DNA of 6,350 nt. It comes from Bacteroidota bacterium (GTDB taxonomy: Bacteria; Bacteroidota; Bacteroidia; NS11-12g; UBA9320). The stretch covers positions 1 through 6,350 of the forward strand of contig JAHEKB010000086.1 of NCBI GenBank assembly GCA_024638525.1. The letters are read 5' to 3'. How positions within the stretch are numbered: the stretch's first letter is position 1; every line of letters starts with the position of its first letter. Below are positions 1 through 6,102 of the stretch, in pieces. The notes beneath the pieces are model-generated. The model was not told the DNA's origin, ran no database searches, and was given only the letters and a program-made list of their open reading frames with translations. Position numbers and translations under genes: made by a program.

Positions 1-12
1 AATCTATTGAGA

Positions 13-879
13 ATGAAGAAATTGATACTTATGGCTTTTCTGGTTCTAAGCACCTTTATGGGATGTCGCGAGTCAGATATGGCAGAAGTTAAGCAAACCG
101 CAGCTCCTGCGGAACTTCTTATTAATAGTATTTCGGAACTGTACTCAACCTATGATGTTCTAGATGATTTCATAAGCAACAGTGAACTAATGGGAAAGAA
201 GAATGAACCCTTGATTCCCAACAGTGTGCTCATTACGATTATTGATGGAACATATGGAGACGGAGATGGGGTAGAGGTGAGCCTTGATTTTGGGCCATTG
301 CACGATGAAGCACCTCATGGTGTATTGTGCAAGGACAATAAATACAGAGCAGGTATGATCATTCTCAGTTTGGACAAGAAATACAGTGAGCAAGACGCTC
401 GTCTTGTTATCCACTTTGATGAGAGCACACCATTCTACAGCGGAAACGGCAATACAATGACTCAGTTTACCGGAGAATTGGAATTGGAAAAGTTGGGTGA
501 TAACTCATTATTTCTTGAGTCTAACGATTTAGTGTTAGAGTCTGAAGAGTTTGGAGCCATGTCTTTTGAATGCAATAATACCGTGGTAAAAACTGAGGAC
601 AACGGCATTGGCATATACGATGACGAAATAAAGGTCGACGGCAATTATCAAATTCAAGATAATGATGGAAATAAGTTTACTGCCAGCATAGAGGAAAGCC
701 TCAAGAAGGATTATCAAGCTGGATGTATCAGGAATATTATAACAGGTGTTTTGAATATCACTGAGAATTACAATGCATCTTCCATTTCAGTCAATTACGA
801 TGTTTATGGAGATCAAGCGTGCGATGCCTTGGTGGAGATCACTATTAATGGGAAATCATCCCTCTATCAAGTCAAATAA
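13..879 (+). CDS. Predicted lipoprotein of unknown function, 288 aa
   Basis: The product begins with a short basic N-terminus and a hydrophobic stretch ending in a lipobox (F-M-G-C), so Cys18 is the likely lipidated residue and the mature protein should sit on a membrane facing the periplasm or the cell surface. I chose the ATG at 13 over the in-frame TTG at 7 because it gives a standard signal peptide starting MKKLIL. The mature part is acidic and appears beta-rich. A segment at about residues 87-120 (V-E-V-S-L-D-F-G, then C-K-D-N-K-Y-R-A-G-M-I-I-L-S) and a C-terminal segment at about 238-281 (C-I-R-N-I-I-T-G-V-L-N-I-T, then C-D-A-L-V-E-I-T-I-N-G-K) resemble a layout I recall from hypothetical Bacteroidota lipoproteins. 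That family link is from memory and uncertain. The end overlaps the end of the opposing phosphatase gene by 8 bases. Only 12 bases lie upstream, so its promoter cannot be judged. No function is assigned. Confidence 0.82.
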   Translation: MKKLILMAFLVLSTFMGCRESDMAEVKQTAAPAELLINSISELYSTYDVLDDFISNSELMGKKNEPLIPNSVLITIIDGTYGDGDGVEVSLDFGPLHDEAPHGVLCKDNKYRAGMIILSLDKKYSEQDARLVIHFDESTPFYSGNGNTMTQFTGELELEKLGDNSLFLESNDLVLESEEFGAMSFECNNTVVKTEDNGIGIYDDEIKVDGNYQIQDNDGNKFTASIEESLKKDYQAGCIRNIITGVLNITENYNASSISVNYDVYGDQACDALVEITINGKSSLYQVK

Positions 880-1354
880 ACATTTTGGGATAGATAAAGG
901 CTCTTAATTTGCCTTTGGTGACGTCTTTCCAGTTGTCAACTTCAAACTCAATCATTACTAATCCAGCTGTAGGTACGTTTTCCAGACGTTCAGAAGTCAA
1001 GAGGTGCACGGCATTGGTTATGCCAGGATTATGTGCTAAGATCATTACGCGGTCCGTTTCCAGACTGCACAATCTAATATGTTCTAATATGCTTTCTGCA
1101 CTGGCATGATAAAGCTCGGGGTGTAAGCTGAAGTTTAAATCTGCCAAGTTATCCTGTAATCCCTCTATGGTCTCAGCAGTTCGCTTAGAATCAGAACTGA
1201 AAACATGATGTGGAATCCAATCTTTTTCTTTGATAATCAGCCCCATAAGTGGGGCATCGCGCTTGCCTCTGGCATTGAGCGGTCTTTCGTGGTCTGCTAG
1301 GTATGCATTGTCCCAGGAAGACTTGGCGTGGCGCATCAGAAGCAATTGTTTCAT
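872..1354 (-). CDS. SixA-type histidine phosphatase, 160 aa
   Basis: This is a compact member of the histidine phosphatase (phosphoglycerate mutase-like) superfamily of the SixA type. These enzymes remove phosphate through a phosphohistidine intermediate. Escherichia coli SixA acts on phosphohistidine in phosphotransfer proteins, but the substrate here is unknown. Visible signatures are the N-terminal L-M-R-H-A-K-S-S-W with the nucleophile His9 and Arg8, the D-H-E-R-P-L-N-A-R-G-K-R-D-A-P block at 21-35, the second arginine in S-K-R-T-A-E-T (Arg58), and the second catalytic histidine in A-H-N-P-G (His108). The length is normal for the family and all key residues are present. An in-frame TTG at 1402 would add 16 residues. 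I prefer the ATG at 1354 because it puts the RHA motif at the usual place and because this ATG overlaps the stop of the upstream DUF423 gene as ATGA, which suggests coupled translation. No histidine kinase or phosphotransfer gene lies nearby. Confidence 0.93.
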   Translation of the reverse strand: MKQLLLMRHAKSSWDNAYLADHERPLNARGKRDAPLMGLIIKEKDWIPHHVFSSDSKRTAETIEGLQDNLADLNFSLHPELYHASAESILEHIRLCSLETDRVMILAHNPGITNAVHLLTSERLENVPTAGLVMIEFEVDNWKDVTKGKLRAFIYPKMFI

Positions 1355-1743
1355 TTCTTTAAAATACTTATAGTCAGTAATATCCACCCTAAAATAAAGC
1401 AAAGTCCGCCCAATGGTGCTAGCATGGCGAATACGTTTAAGTCAAATCCGAGTAAAGATTTTGTTGCGTGTATCATTAATGAAAGACAAAAAAACAACAA
1501 ACCAAAAAGAAAGGAATAATTCACTGCTAGAACCTTTTTATTTAGTCTCAAAGCTATGAAGTTGACTAATACCAGTGCGATGCCGTGGAAAGACATATAT
1601 CTCAGAGCAGTTTGGAATGTCTCGAGATCAGCCGTGGAAATCTGCCCTTTCAGTCCGTGCGCTCCAAAGGCGCCAAAAGCTACGTAAAGGGCACATACAA
1701 GAGCTCCAGCGGCCATCCAATTATAATATTTCTTCTTTTTCAT
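1351..1743 (-). CDS. DUF423 (YgdD-like) inner-membrane protein, 130 aa
   Basis: A small, very hydrophobic protein with about four predicted membrane helices (roughly residues 8-28, 52-66, 73-92 and 104-127). It carries the signatures I associate with DUF423: F-G-A-F-G-A-H-G-L near residues 23-31, a T-A-L-R-Y-M-S-F-H-G-I-A-L block at 45-57, and L-A-P-L-G-G near 108-113 followed by I-L-G-W at 117-120. The family is widespread in bacteria and has no firmly established biochemical role. The length (about 120-130 aa) is typical and the gene looks intact. It is the first gene of a leftward pair: its TGA stop overlaps the ATG of the SixA-type phosphatase in the sequence ATGA. Its start codon lies 27 bases from the divergent lipoprotein start. 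Upstream of the ATG there is only a weak AAGG, so leaderless-like or Shine-Dalgarno-independent initiation is likely. Confidence 0.9.
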   Translation of the reverse strand: MKKKKYYNWMAAGALVCALYVAFGAFGAHGLKGQISTADLETFQTALRYMSFHGIALVLVNFIALRLNKKVLAVNYSFLFGLLFFCLSLMIHATKSLLGFDLNVFAMLAPLGGLCFILGWILLTISILKK

Positions 1744-1745
1744 CG

Positions 1746-1753
1746 TACCTTTG
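1746..1753 (+). promoter_or_regulatory. Putative -7 element (TACCTTTG) for lipoprotein-DUF5723-FKBP unit
   Basis: TACCTTTG matches the Bacteroidota -7 consensus TAnnTTTG and ends 17 bases before the lipoprotein ATG at 1771, giving an expected leader of roughly 10-12 bases. The matching -33 TTG is not visible in 1719-1730, which is coding sequence for the start of the DUF423 protein. It sits three bases from the oppositely oriented TAGATTTG element, so polymerase could probably occupy only one of the two at a time. Confidence 0.38.
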
Positions 1754-1756
1754 TTT

Positions 1757-1764
1757 CAAATCTA
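1757..1764 (-). promoter_or_regulatory. Putative -7 element (TAGATTTG) for DUF423-sixA pair
   Basis: Read on the minus strand, the sequence TAGATTTG matches the Bacteroidota -7 consensus TAnnTTTG. It lies 13 bases before the DUF423 start codon, so transcription would begin only about 5-8 bases before the ATG. I see no TTG at the expected -33 position, which would fall inside the signal-peptide codons of the divergent lipoprotein. The assignment rests on one short motif plus its position. Confidence 0.35.
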
Positions 1765-1770
1765 CTAGAA

Positions 1771-3381
1771 ATGAAATTATTGCCATGGATCATAGCACTT
1801 CTGCTGAGTTCCTGCATCCGTGATGTTTCAGACCTTGCCCAGAAGGCATCTAAGACCAAGTCTGTTTCATGGAGTCCGGAGATTGCGATTCCTCTAGTGT
1901 ACTCGTCCTTAGGTATGGATGATGTTGTAGAGGTAACCGATCAGTATGCCAGAAGTCGAACAGAGAATGACGGTTCTATTACCCTCATTTATGAAAGCAC
2001 GCTATTCAGTTTGAAGGCTGAAGATGCCTTCACGCTGAACAATCAAACATTGAACGAGGCCTACACCTTAAGCGCCACCCAAGCCGCAGCTTTGGATGCT
2101 ACGGGCAGTCTGACTTTTCAAATTATTAGAGAATTGGACTTTGGAATGGGAGGCAATGAGTTGGATTCCCTTCTCTTAAAAGCCGGGAATTGGAATTTGC
2201 AACTCAGCACAGACATACAGCACCATATTCAGGCGGATTTGACCATTCTCCACACAGAACAAAATGGTCAAAATATGCGAAATTCCGTCACGGCTAATTA
2301 CAGCGGTACTAGTCCAAATACCGCTAGCAATGACCGGAATATAGGATCTTCTGCTATTGACTTGAGCAGAGGCTCCAACGGTCATTCTCAATTGGTGATT
2401 CAATTTGATGTGACCGTGAGTAGGGTGAATGGCAATCCAATTTCAGCTGGTGAATATGTTAACTTTGGTCTCCTTTTGAGTAATATGGAGTTCAGCCTGC
2501 TCAAGGGCTACCTGCCAAATGCCAATCTCTCGAATGGAAATGATTCTTTATACATTGACATTTTCAAGAACAACGAAGGTGGAAGTTTCACCTTAGTCGA
2601 TCCGAAGATTCATCTAAAGTTTATCAATAGTTTGGGCACCTCATTGCGGGTTTACTTAAACGAGTTTAGAGGTGTTCACCAGAACGGAAATGCAATTGAC
2701 CTGCTGGGTTACCCAAATCAGTTTGATTTTTTCGCCGCTCCCTACAGAGGAGGAGCTTATAGAGATAGTTTGAGTTTGGATAGAAACAACTCAAACCTGG
2801 CAAGCTATATTGACAATAAGCCATATACCAATGTCTATGAGTACGGAATATTTACCAATCCATTAAATCAGCAAGACAGGGTGTGGGTACTGGATACTTC
2901 TGTTCTGCAGTGTGATGTAGAATTGGATTTTCCGCTTCATGGAACAGCCAAGGATTATAGTTTAGAGTCTTCTGCTGCCATAAATTTGGACAATGAATTT
3001 GATGAATTCATAGCATCGGCTTTGATGCGCCTTCACTCAGAAAATGGATTTCCAATTGATGTTGCCTTGCAAGTGTATATGGAGGATTCCGTGAGTGGGC
3101 AGATACTGGATTCACTTTTCTATGCGGATCCCATCATATTGGCATCATCAGAAATTGATCAAAATGGAAGAACCACCATGGTTCACCCTTTGACCAAGGA
3201 TATTGAATTTGACCAAGACCGCATTCAGTTATTGAAACAAGCCAACCGATTGAGGTATGTCGCATATTTCAACACCATTGATCAGGGAGGGTTTCAACCC
3301 GATGTGAAGTTTTTTGAAGATTATCACTTGTTGATTCAATTTGGGATACAGGCAAAATTGGAAGTGGAGGAGGAGCTATGA
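1771..3381 (+). CDS. Large predicted lipoprotein paired with DUF5723 barrel, 536 aa
   Basis: The N-terminus is a lipoprotein signal peptide: a single Lys, a hydrophobic core and an L-L-S-S-C lipobox with Cys15 as the acylated residue. I chose the ATG at 1771 for this reason; earlier in-frame starts would run antisense through DUF423 and bury the signal peptide. The mature chain is long and appears beta-rich, with no enzyme motif that I recognise. It opens with S-V-S-W-S-P-E-I-A-I-P-L-V (31-43). Near the C-terminus is a segment (about 409-450) containing N-G-F-P-I-D-V-A-L-Q-V-Y-M-E-D and I-L-D-S-L-F. I recall similar segments in hypothetical Bacteroidota proteins encoded next to DUF5723 genes; this is memory, not a search. 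The stop overlaps the next start as ATGA, so translation of the two is probably coupled. Inference: an outer-membrane or surface lipoprotein that works with the barrel encoded next. Function unknown. Confidence 0.85.
   Translation: MKLLPWIIALLLSSCIRDVSDLAQKASKTKSVSWSPEIAIPLVYSSLGMDDVVEVTDQYARSRTENDGSITLIYESTLFSLKAEDAFTLNNQTLNEAYTLSATQAAALDATGSLTFQIIRELDFGMGGNELDSLLLKAGNWNLQLSTDIQHHIQADLTILHTEQNGQNMRNSVTANYSGTSPNTASNDRNIGSSAIDLSRGSNGHSQLVIQFDVTVSRVNGNPISAGEYVNFGLLLSNMEFSLLKGYLPNANLSNGNDSLYIDIFKNNEGGSFTLVDPKIHLKFINSLGTSLRVYLNEFRGVHQNGNAIDLLGYPNQFDFFAAPYRGGAYRDSLSLDRNNSNLASYIDNKPYTNVYEYGIFTNPLNQQDRVWVLDTSVLQCDVELDFPLHGTAKDYSLESSAAINLDNEFDEFIASALMRLHSENGFPIDVALQVYMEDSVSGQILDSLFYADPIILASSEIDQNGRTTMVHPLTKDIEFDQDRIQLLKQANRLRYVAYFNTIDQGGFQPDVKFFEDYHLLIQFGIQAKLEVEEEL
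3368..3373 (+). promoter_or_regulatory. Strong Shine-Dalgarno AGGAGG before DUF5723 start
   Basis: A perfect AGGAGG lies four bases before the ATG at 3378, inside the last codons of the upstream lipoprotein gene. It is the only strong Shine-Dalgarno match before any start in this window. It supports the ATG at 3378, where the ATGA overlap also points. The same bases encode consecutive Glu residues (V-E-E-E-L), so the match could partly be a by-product of GAG codons. Confidence 0.5.
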
Positions 3382-4766
3382 AAAATCTGATTCTTACTAC
3401 AGCAATGTGCTTGAGCATATTTTCGATGAACGCACAAAGCAATCTCACCCTGTATCACATGCAGAGTTTGCCTCAAGTGACCTATGCCAACCCAGCTCAT
3501 GTATCAGATTCGCGATTCTTTATTGGTTTTCCAGGACTGTCTTCGGTGAACCCCAACATTAGTTCGAATGGTTTGGCGCTGAAAAACTTGAACGACGCAT
3601 TATCACCTATTGAGGGAAGTGATTCCTTCAATCTAGAAGTAGATAAACTATACAAAATCTTTAATAAAGATCTTTATGTGAATGCAAATATTAGTCTGGA
3701 CATACTGCATTTTGGGTTTAGGGTCGGGCAAACCTATTGGACCTTCAATGTAAGTGATAAGGTGAAGACCAGGGTAGATGTACCCACGGATTTATTTGAG
3801 TTAATCTTTGAAGGCAATGGGGGAAATAACTTGGGCCAAACCTTTGAGTTTGATCCGGGAATTGACCTCATACACAGCCGAGAATACGCCCTTGGAATTC
3901 AGCATTCTCTTATGGACAACAGGTTGAGAATTGGCGGGCGCGCCAAATATCTATACGGCCTTAATTTAATCAATACAAAACGCGGTGATATGAGCTTCAC
4001 CACCGCTGAAGACGACTTTACTTATCTAGTGACCTCAGACCTTGAAGTTAATCTAGCTAGTTCCGTATTTTCATTGGACAGCAATGACCATCCGGACTCT
4101 AAAAACTGGATTTACGGTGCCAACAATCATGGATTGGGATTGGACTTGGGTATTTCTTATGATGTCAGTACTAGATTTACCGTGAGTGCCAGTTTGTTGG
4201 ATTTGGGATTCATCAATTGGAAGGAAAATGTAAATAACTATCAATCTTCCAACCCCAATGCGGAGTTTGAGTTCAGAGGACTTGACCTCAAAGAATATTT
4301 TCAGGACTCAAATACCATTGAAGAGGGCTTAGCGGAATTGACTGACAGCCTTGCAGAGATTTTTGGACTGGATTCGAGCAGCCGAAGTTTTAGAACCGGA
4401 CTTATGAGTGAATTTTACATTGGCGGGGATTACAAACTAAGTAAGAATCACGGTCTAGGTGTTTTATTTTACGGTAGTTTCTACAACAGAAAACTCTATC
4501 CAGCCATGACCCTTTCATTCAATAGCAGGATCAAGAAAATTTTGGGCTTGAGTGTGAGTTATAGCATCATGAAGGATAACCTATACAATCTGGGCCTTGG
4601 ATTGAGTATCAATGGAGGCAGTTTTCAATATTATATGGTTAGCGATAATTTGATTGGCAATGCCACGGCAAGTATCAAGAATATTGGAGTGCGAACAGGA
4701 ATAAACTTTACTTTTGGACGCAGAAAATGGGAACAAAAACTCGATGAGAAACCCATTGAATTCTGA
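3378..4766 (+). CDS. DUF5723-like outer-membrane beta-barrel protein, 462 aa
   Basis: The product has a type I signal peptide (basic N-terminus, hydrophobic core, likely cleavage after S-M-N-A at residue 19) and then a long run of alternating beta-strand-like segments ending in R-T-G-I-N-F-T-F-G-R-R near 439-449, as expected for an outer-membrane barrel. Close to the mature N-terminus it has L-P-Q-V-T-Y-A-N-P-A and then F-F-I-G-F-P-G-L-S-S-V (31-57), the pattern I associate with DUF5723 proteins of Bacteroidota, which look distantly like PorP/SprF-type barrels. A late Y-Y-M-V-S-D-N segment (418-424) also fits that group. A soluble-looking acidic insertion lies at about 296-335. The gene starts inside the stop of the lipoprotein gene (ATGA) behind a strong Shine-Dalgarno, and ends one base before the FKBP start. 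Role unknown; transport, surface assembly or anchoring are all possible. Family confidence is good, function is not assigned. Confidence 0.85.
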   Translation: MKNLILTTAMCLSIFSMNAQSNLTLYHMQSLPQVTYANPAHVSDSRFFIGFPGLSSVNPNISSNGLALKNLNDALSPIEGSDSFNLEVDKLYKIFNKDLYVNANISLDILHFGFRVGQTYWTFNVSDKVKTRVDVPTDLFELIFEGNGGNNLGQTFEFDPGIDLIHSREYALGIQHSLMDNRLRIGGRAKYLYGLNLINTKRGDMSFTTAEDDFTYLVTSDLEVNLASSVFSLDSNDHPDSKNWIYGANNHGLGLDLGISYDVSTRFTVSASLLDLGFINWKENVNNYQSSNPNAEFEFRGLDLKEYFQDSNTIEEGLAELTDSLAEIFGLDSSSRSFRTGLMSEFYIGGDYKLSKNHGLGVLFYGSFYNRKLYPAMTLSFNSRIKKILGLSVSYSIMKDNLYNLGLGLSINGGSFQYYMVSDNLIGNATASIKNIGVRTGINFTFGRRKWEQKLDEKPIEF

Positions 4767-4767
4767 A

Positions 4768-5220
4768 ATGAAAAAAATAATATGGATAGTTACTTTGGCT
4801 ATAATGTTCGCAGCATGTAGCAAGGATCAGTTAGAAAAGGACAGCAAGAAAATTGAGAAATACTTGGAAAAGAATGACCTGAGTGCTGAAAAAACTGAAG
4901 ACGGCCTCTACTACATCATTGACAAAGATGGCGATGGGTTACGTCCGAGCATAGAAGATGAGGTAACGGTCCATTATTTAGGTTATACGCTTGATGACGA
5001 CAAATTCGATTCATCCTATGACCGAGGCGAACCTTCAACATTCCCCTTAGATCGGGTAATTGTGGGTTGGCAATTGGGTATACCACTGTTCAAAGAAGGA
5101 GGCAAGGGAAAGTTACTAATTCCCTCCGAATTAGCCTATGGTAAGAACCCGCCGCCTTTTTCCGTCATTGGGGTAGATGAAGTACTAATCTTCGATATTG
5201 AGTTGATCAGCGTCAATTGA
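4768..5220 (+). CDS. FKBP-type peptidyl-prolyl cis-trans isomerase lipoprotein, 150 aa
   Basis: FKBP-type enzymes speed up cis-trans isomerisation of peptide bonds before proline. This one has a lipoprotein signal (lipobox M-F-A-A-C, Cys17), so it should be membrane-anchored and act on proteins in the periplasm or envelope. After a short charged linker (18-45) comes one FKBP domain, about 46-148. Expected pocket residues are present: V-H-Y-L-G with Tyr70, K-F-D-S-S with Phe80 and Asp81, Phe92, R-V-I-V-G-W with Ile98 and Trp101, and L-I-P-S-E-L-A-Y-G with Tyr124. The loop before the last strand is unusual: the familiar I-P-P-N stretch is replaced by N-P-P-P-F-S-V-I-G-V-D-E. I chose the ATG at 4768 because it gives the lipoprotein signal; a start at 4714 would hide it. 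It follows the barrel gene by one base and overlaps the end of miaA by 36 bases, tail to tail. Bacteroidota have several such lipoproteins, GldI among them; I cannot assign it to one. Confidence 0.93.
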   Translation: MKKIIWIVTLAIMFAACSKDQLEKDSKKIEKYLEKNDLSAEKTEDGLYYIIDKDGDGLRPSIEDEVTVHYLGYTLDDDKFDSSYDRGEPSTFPLDRVIVGWQLGIPLFKEGGKGKLLIPSELAYGKNPPPFSVIGVDEVLIFDIELISVN

Positions 5221-6102
5221 TTTGATCAATGCCTCAAGGGGATTGTCCTGCTCGAGATCTATCTTTTTATACTGTTGATTCTTGAACCATGTAATTTGGC
5301 GCTTGGCGTAATTTCTGCTGTGTTGTTTGATCTTTTCAACTGCTTGATTCAAAGTATATACACCATTCAGATGGTCGAACAATTCGGAGTATCCAACGGT
5401 CTGGAGAACCTTTAGCTCAGATTTTCCCACTAGGGATTTAACCTCTTTGAGAAGTCCATGCTCCATCATCAAGTCCACTCTTTGATTAATTCTTTTGTAA
5501 AGACGCTCCCTGTTCATGTCCAAGTAGAAATACTGCACATTAAAATTTCTCTGTTCTTTCTCGGGTACATCTGCTGTTTGACTTTCGGCTATTTCTATTG
5601 CTCTCATAAGCCTTTGAGGATTGTTCAGGTCCACATCGCGTTCTGATTTGGAAGATTCATACCTGGCTTGCAATGCCGTGATTCCGCGCTCGTGATAGAT
5701 CGATTTTAGTTCTGATCTCAATTGATCATTTGCTCTGGGTAGAATATCCAACCCCTCGCAAAGAGATTTAATGTATAGTCCCGTTCCACCGCACAGCACG
5801 GCTAGCTTTGTATGATCGAAGTATTCATTCAAGGCGGCTAAGGCTTCAGAGGCGTAGCTTCCTGCATTTAGGGGTTCATCAATGGAATGAGAAGCGATGA
5901 AGTGGTGTTTGACTGCCAATAGTTCCGCTTCGGTGGGTCTGGCAACACCGATCCGAAGCTCTTTATACAATTGTCTTGAATCCGCTGAAAAGATTTCTGC
6001 AGAATAATGGTTGGCAAGAGCTATACTTAAGGAGGTCTTGCCCACTCCCGTTGGACCGCCTATAACCAGTAGTTTACTCTGCTCAGTTGATTTCTGATTC
6101 AT
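5185..6102 (-). CDS. miaA: tRNA dimethylallyltransferase MiaA, 305 aa
   Basis: MiaA transfers the dimethylallyl group from dimethylallyl diphosphate to N6 of adenosine 37 in tRNAs that read codons starting with U, which stabilises codon pairing. It acts in the cytoplasm. The full family pattern is visible: P-loop G-P-T-G-V-G-K-T-S (16-24), S-A-D-S-R-Q-L-Y (39-46), I-G-V-A-R-P followed by H-H-F (51-68), G-G-T-G-L-Y (105-110), N-N-P-Q-R-L-M-R-A-I-E (160-170), Q-T-V-G-Y-S-E (234-240) and Y-A-K-R-Q-I-T-W-F (265-273). The length is typical and the gene looks intact. The ATG at 6102 is the only plausible start ahead of the P-loop. It lies inside the upstream acidic-tail gene, overlapping its end by 20 bases, so the two are probably co-transcribed. 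The last 12 codons, including the stop, lie opposite the end of the FKBP gene. Confidence 0.98.
   Translation of the reverse strand: MNQKSTEQSKLLVIGGPTGVGKTSLSIALANHYSAEIFSADSRQLYKELRIGVARPTEAELLAVKHHFIASHSIDEPLNAGSYASEALAALNEYFDHTKLAVLCGGTGLYIKSLCEGLDILPRANDQLRSELKSIYHERGITALQARYESSKSERDVDLNNPQRLMRAIEIAESQTADVPEKEQRNFNVQYFYLDMNRERLYKRINQRVDLMMEHGLLKEVKSLVGKSELKVLQTVGYSELFDHLNGVYTLNQAVEKIKQHSRNYAKRQITWFKNQQYKKIDLEQDNPLEALIKSIDADQLNIED
5203..5230. repeat. Nested inverted repeats at FKBP/miaA convergent ends
   Basis: TTGATCA at 5203-5209 is mirrored by TGATCAA at 5223-5229 with 13 bases between them. Inside and overlapping is a second hairpin, ATTGAT (5216-5221), TTG, ATCAAT (5225-5230). The FKBP stop codon (5218-5220) lies within it. 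The stems are AT-rich and no T-run follows on either strand, so this is at best a weak bidirectional transcription end or an mRNA-protecting hairpin. It may also simply reflect the coding constraints of two overlapping genes. Confidence 0.3.

Noticed and set aside
187..717. Several short minus-strand open frames opposite the first lipoprotein
   Set aside because: They show no recognisable motif, no start context and no composition better than the plus-strand gene with its clear lipobox.
896..916. Hairpin AAAGGC (896-901), 9-base loop, GCCTTT (911-916) near the convergent ends of the first two genes
   Set aside because: It lies within the phosphatase coding sequence and no T-run follows on either strand, so it is not a convincing terminator.
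1355..1402. TTG-started 16-residue N-terminal extension of the SixA-type phosphatase
   Set aside because: It would move the catalytic RHA motif away from the N-terminus and overlap DUF423 by 52 bases; the ATG at 1354 has an ATGA junction and the standard family start.
1585..1770. Longer open frame upstream of the 536-aa lipoprotein, adding 62 residues
   Set aside because: It runs antisense to DUF423 and would bury the lipoprotein signal peptide that begins at 1771.
3931..3946. GC-rich inverted repeat TTGGCG-ggcg-CGCCAA in an AT-richer gene
   Set aside because: It encodes a plausible barrel segment (I-G-G-R-A-K), is isolated and occurs once, so there is no reason to call it an operator or a terminator.
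4714..4767. Earlier in-frame start for the FKBP lipoprotein
   Set aside because: It lies inside the barrel gene and would put 18 polar residues before the signal peptide, which begins at 4768.
4771..4777. Run of seven A in the FKBP signal-peptide codons, a possible slippage or phase-variation site
   Set aside because: Seven A is short for this and simply encodes the normal Lys-Lys-Ile start of a signal peptide.
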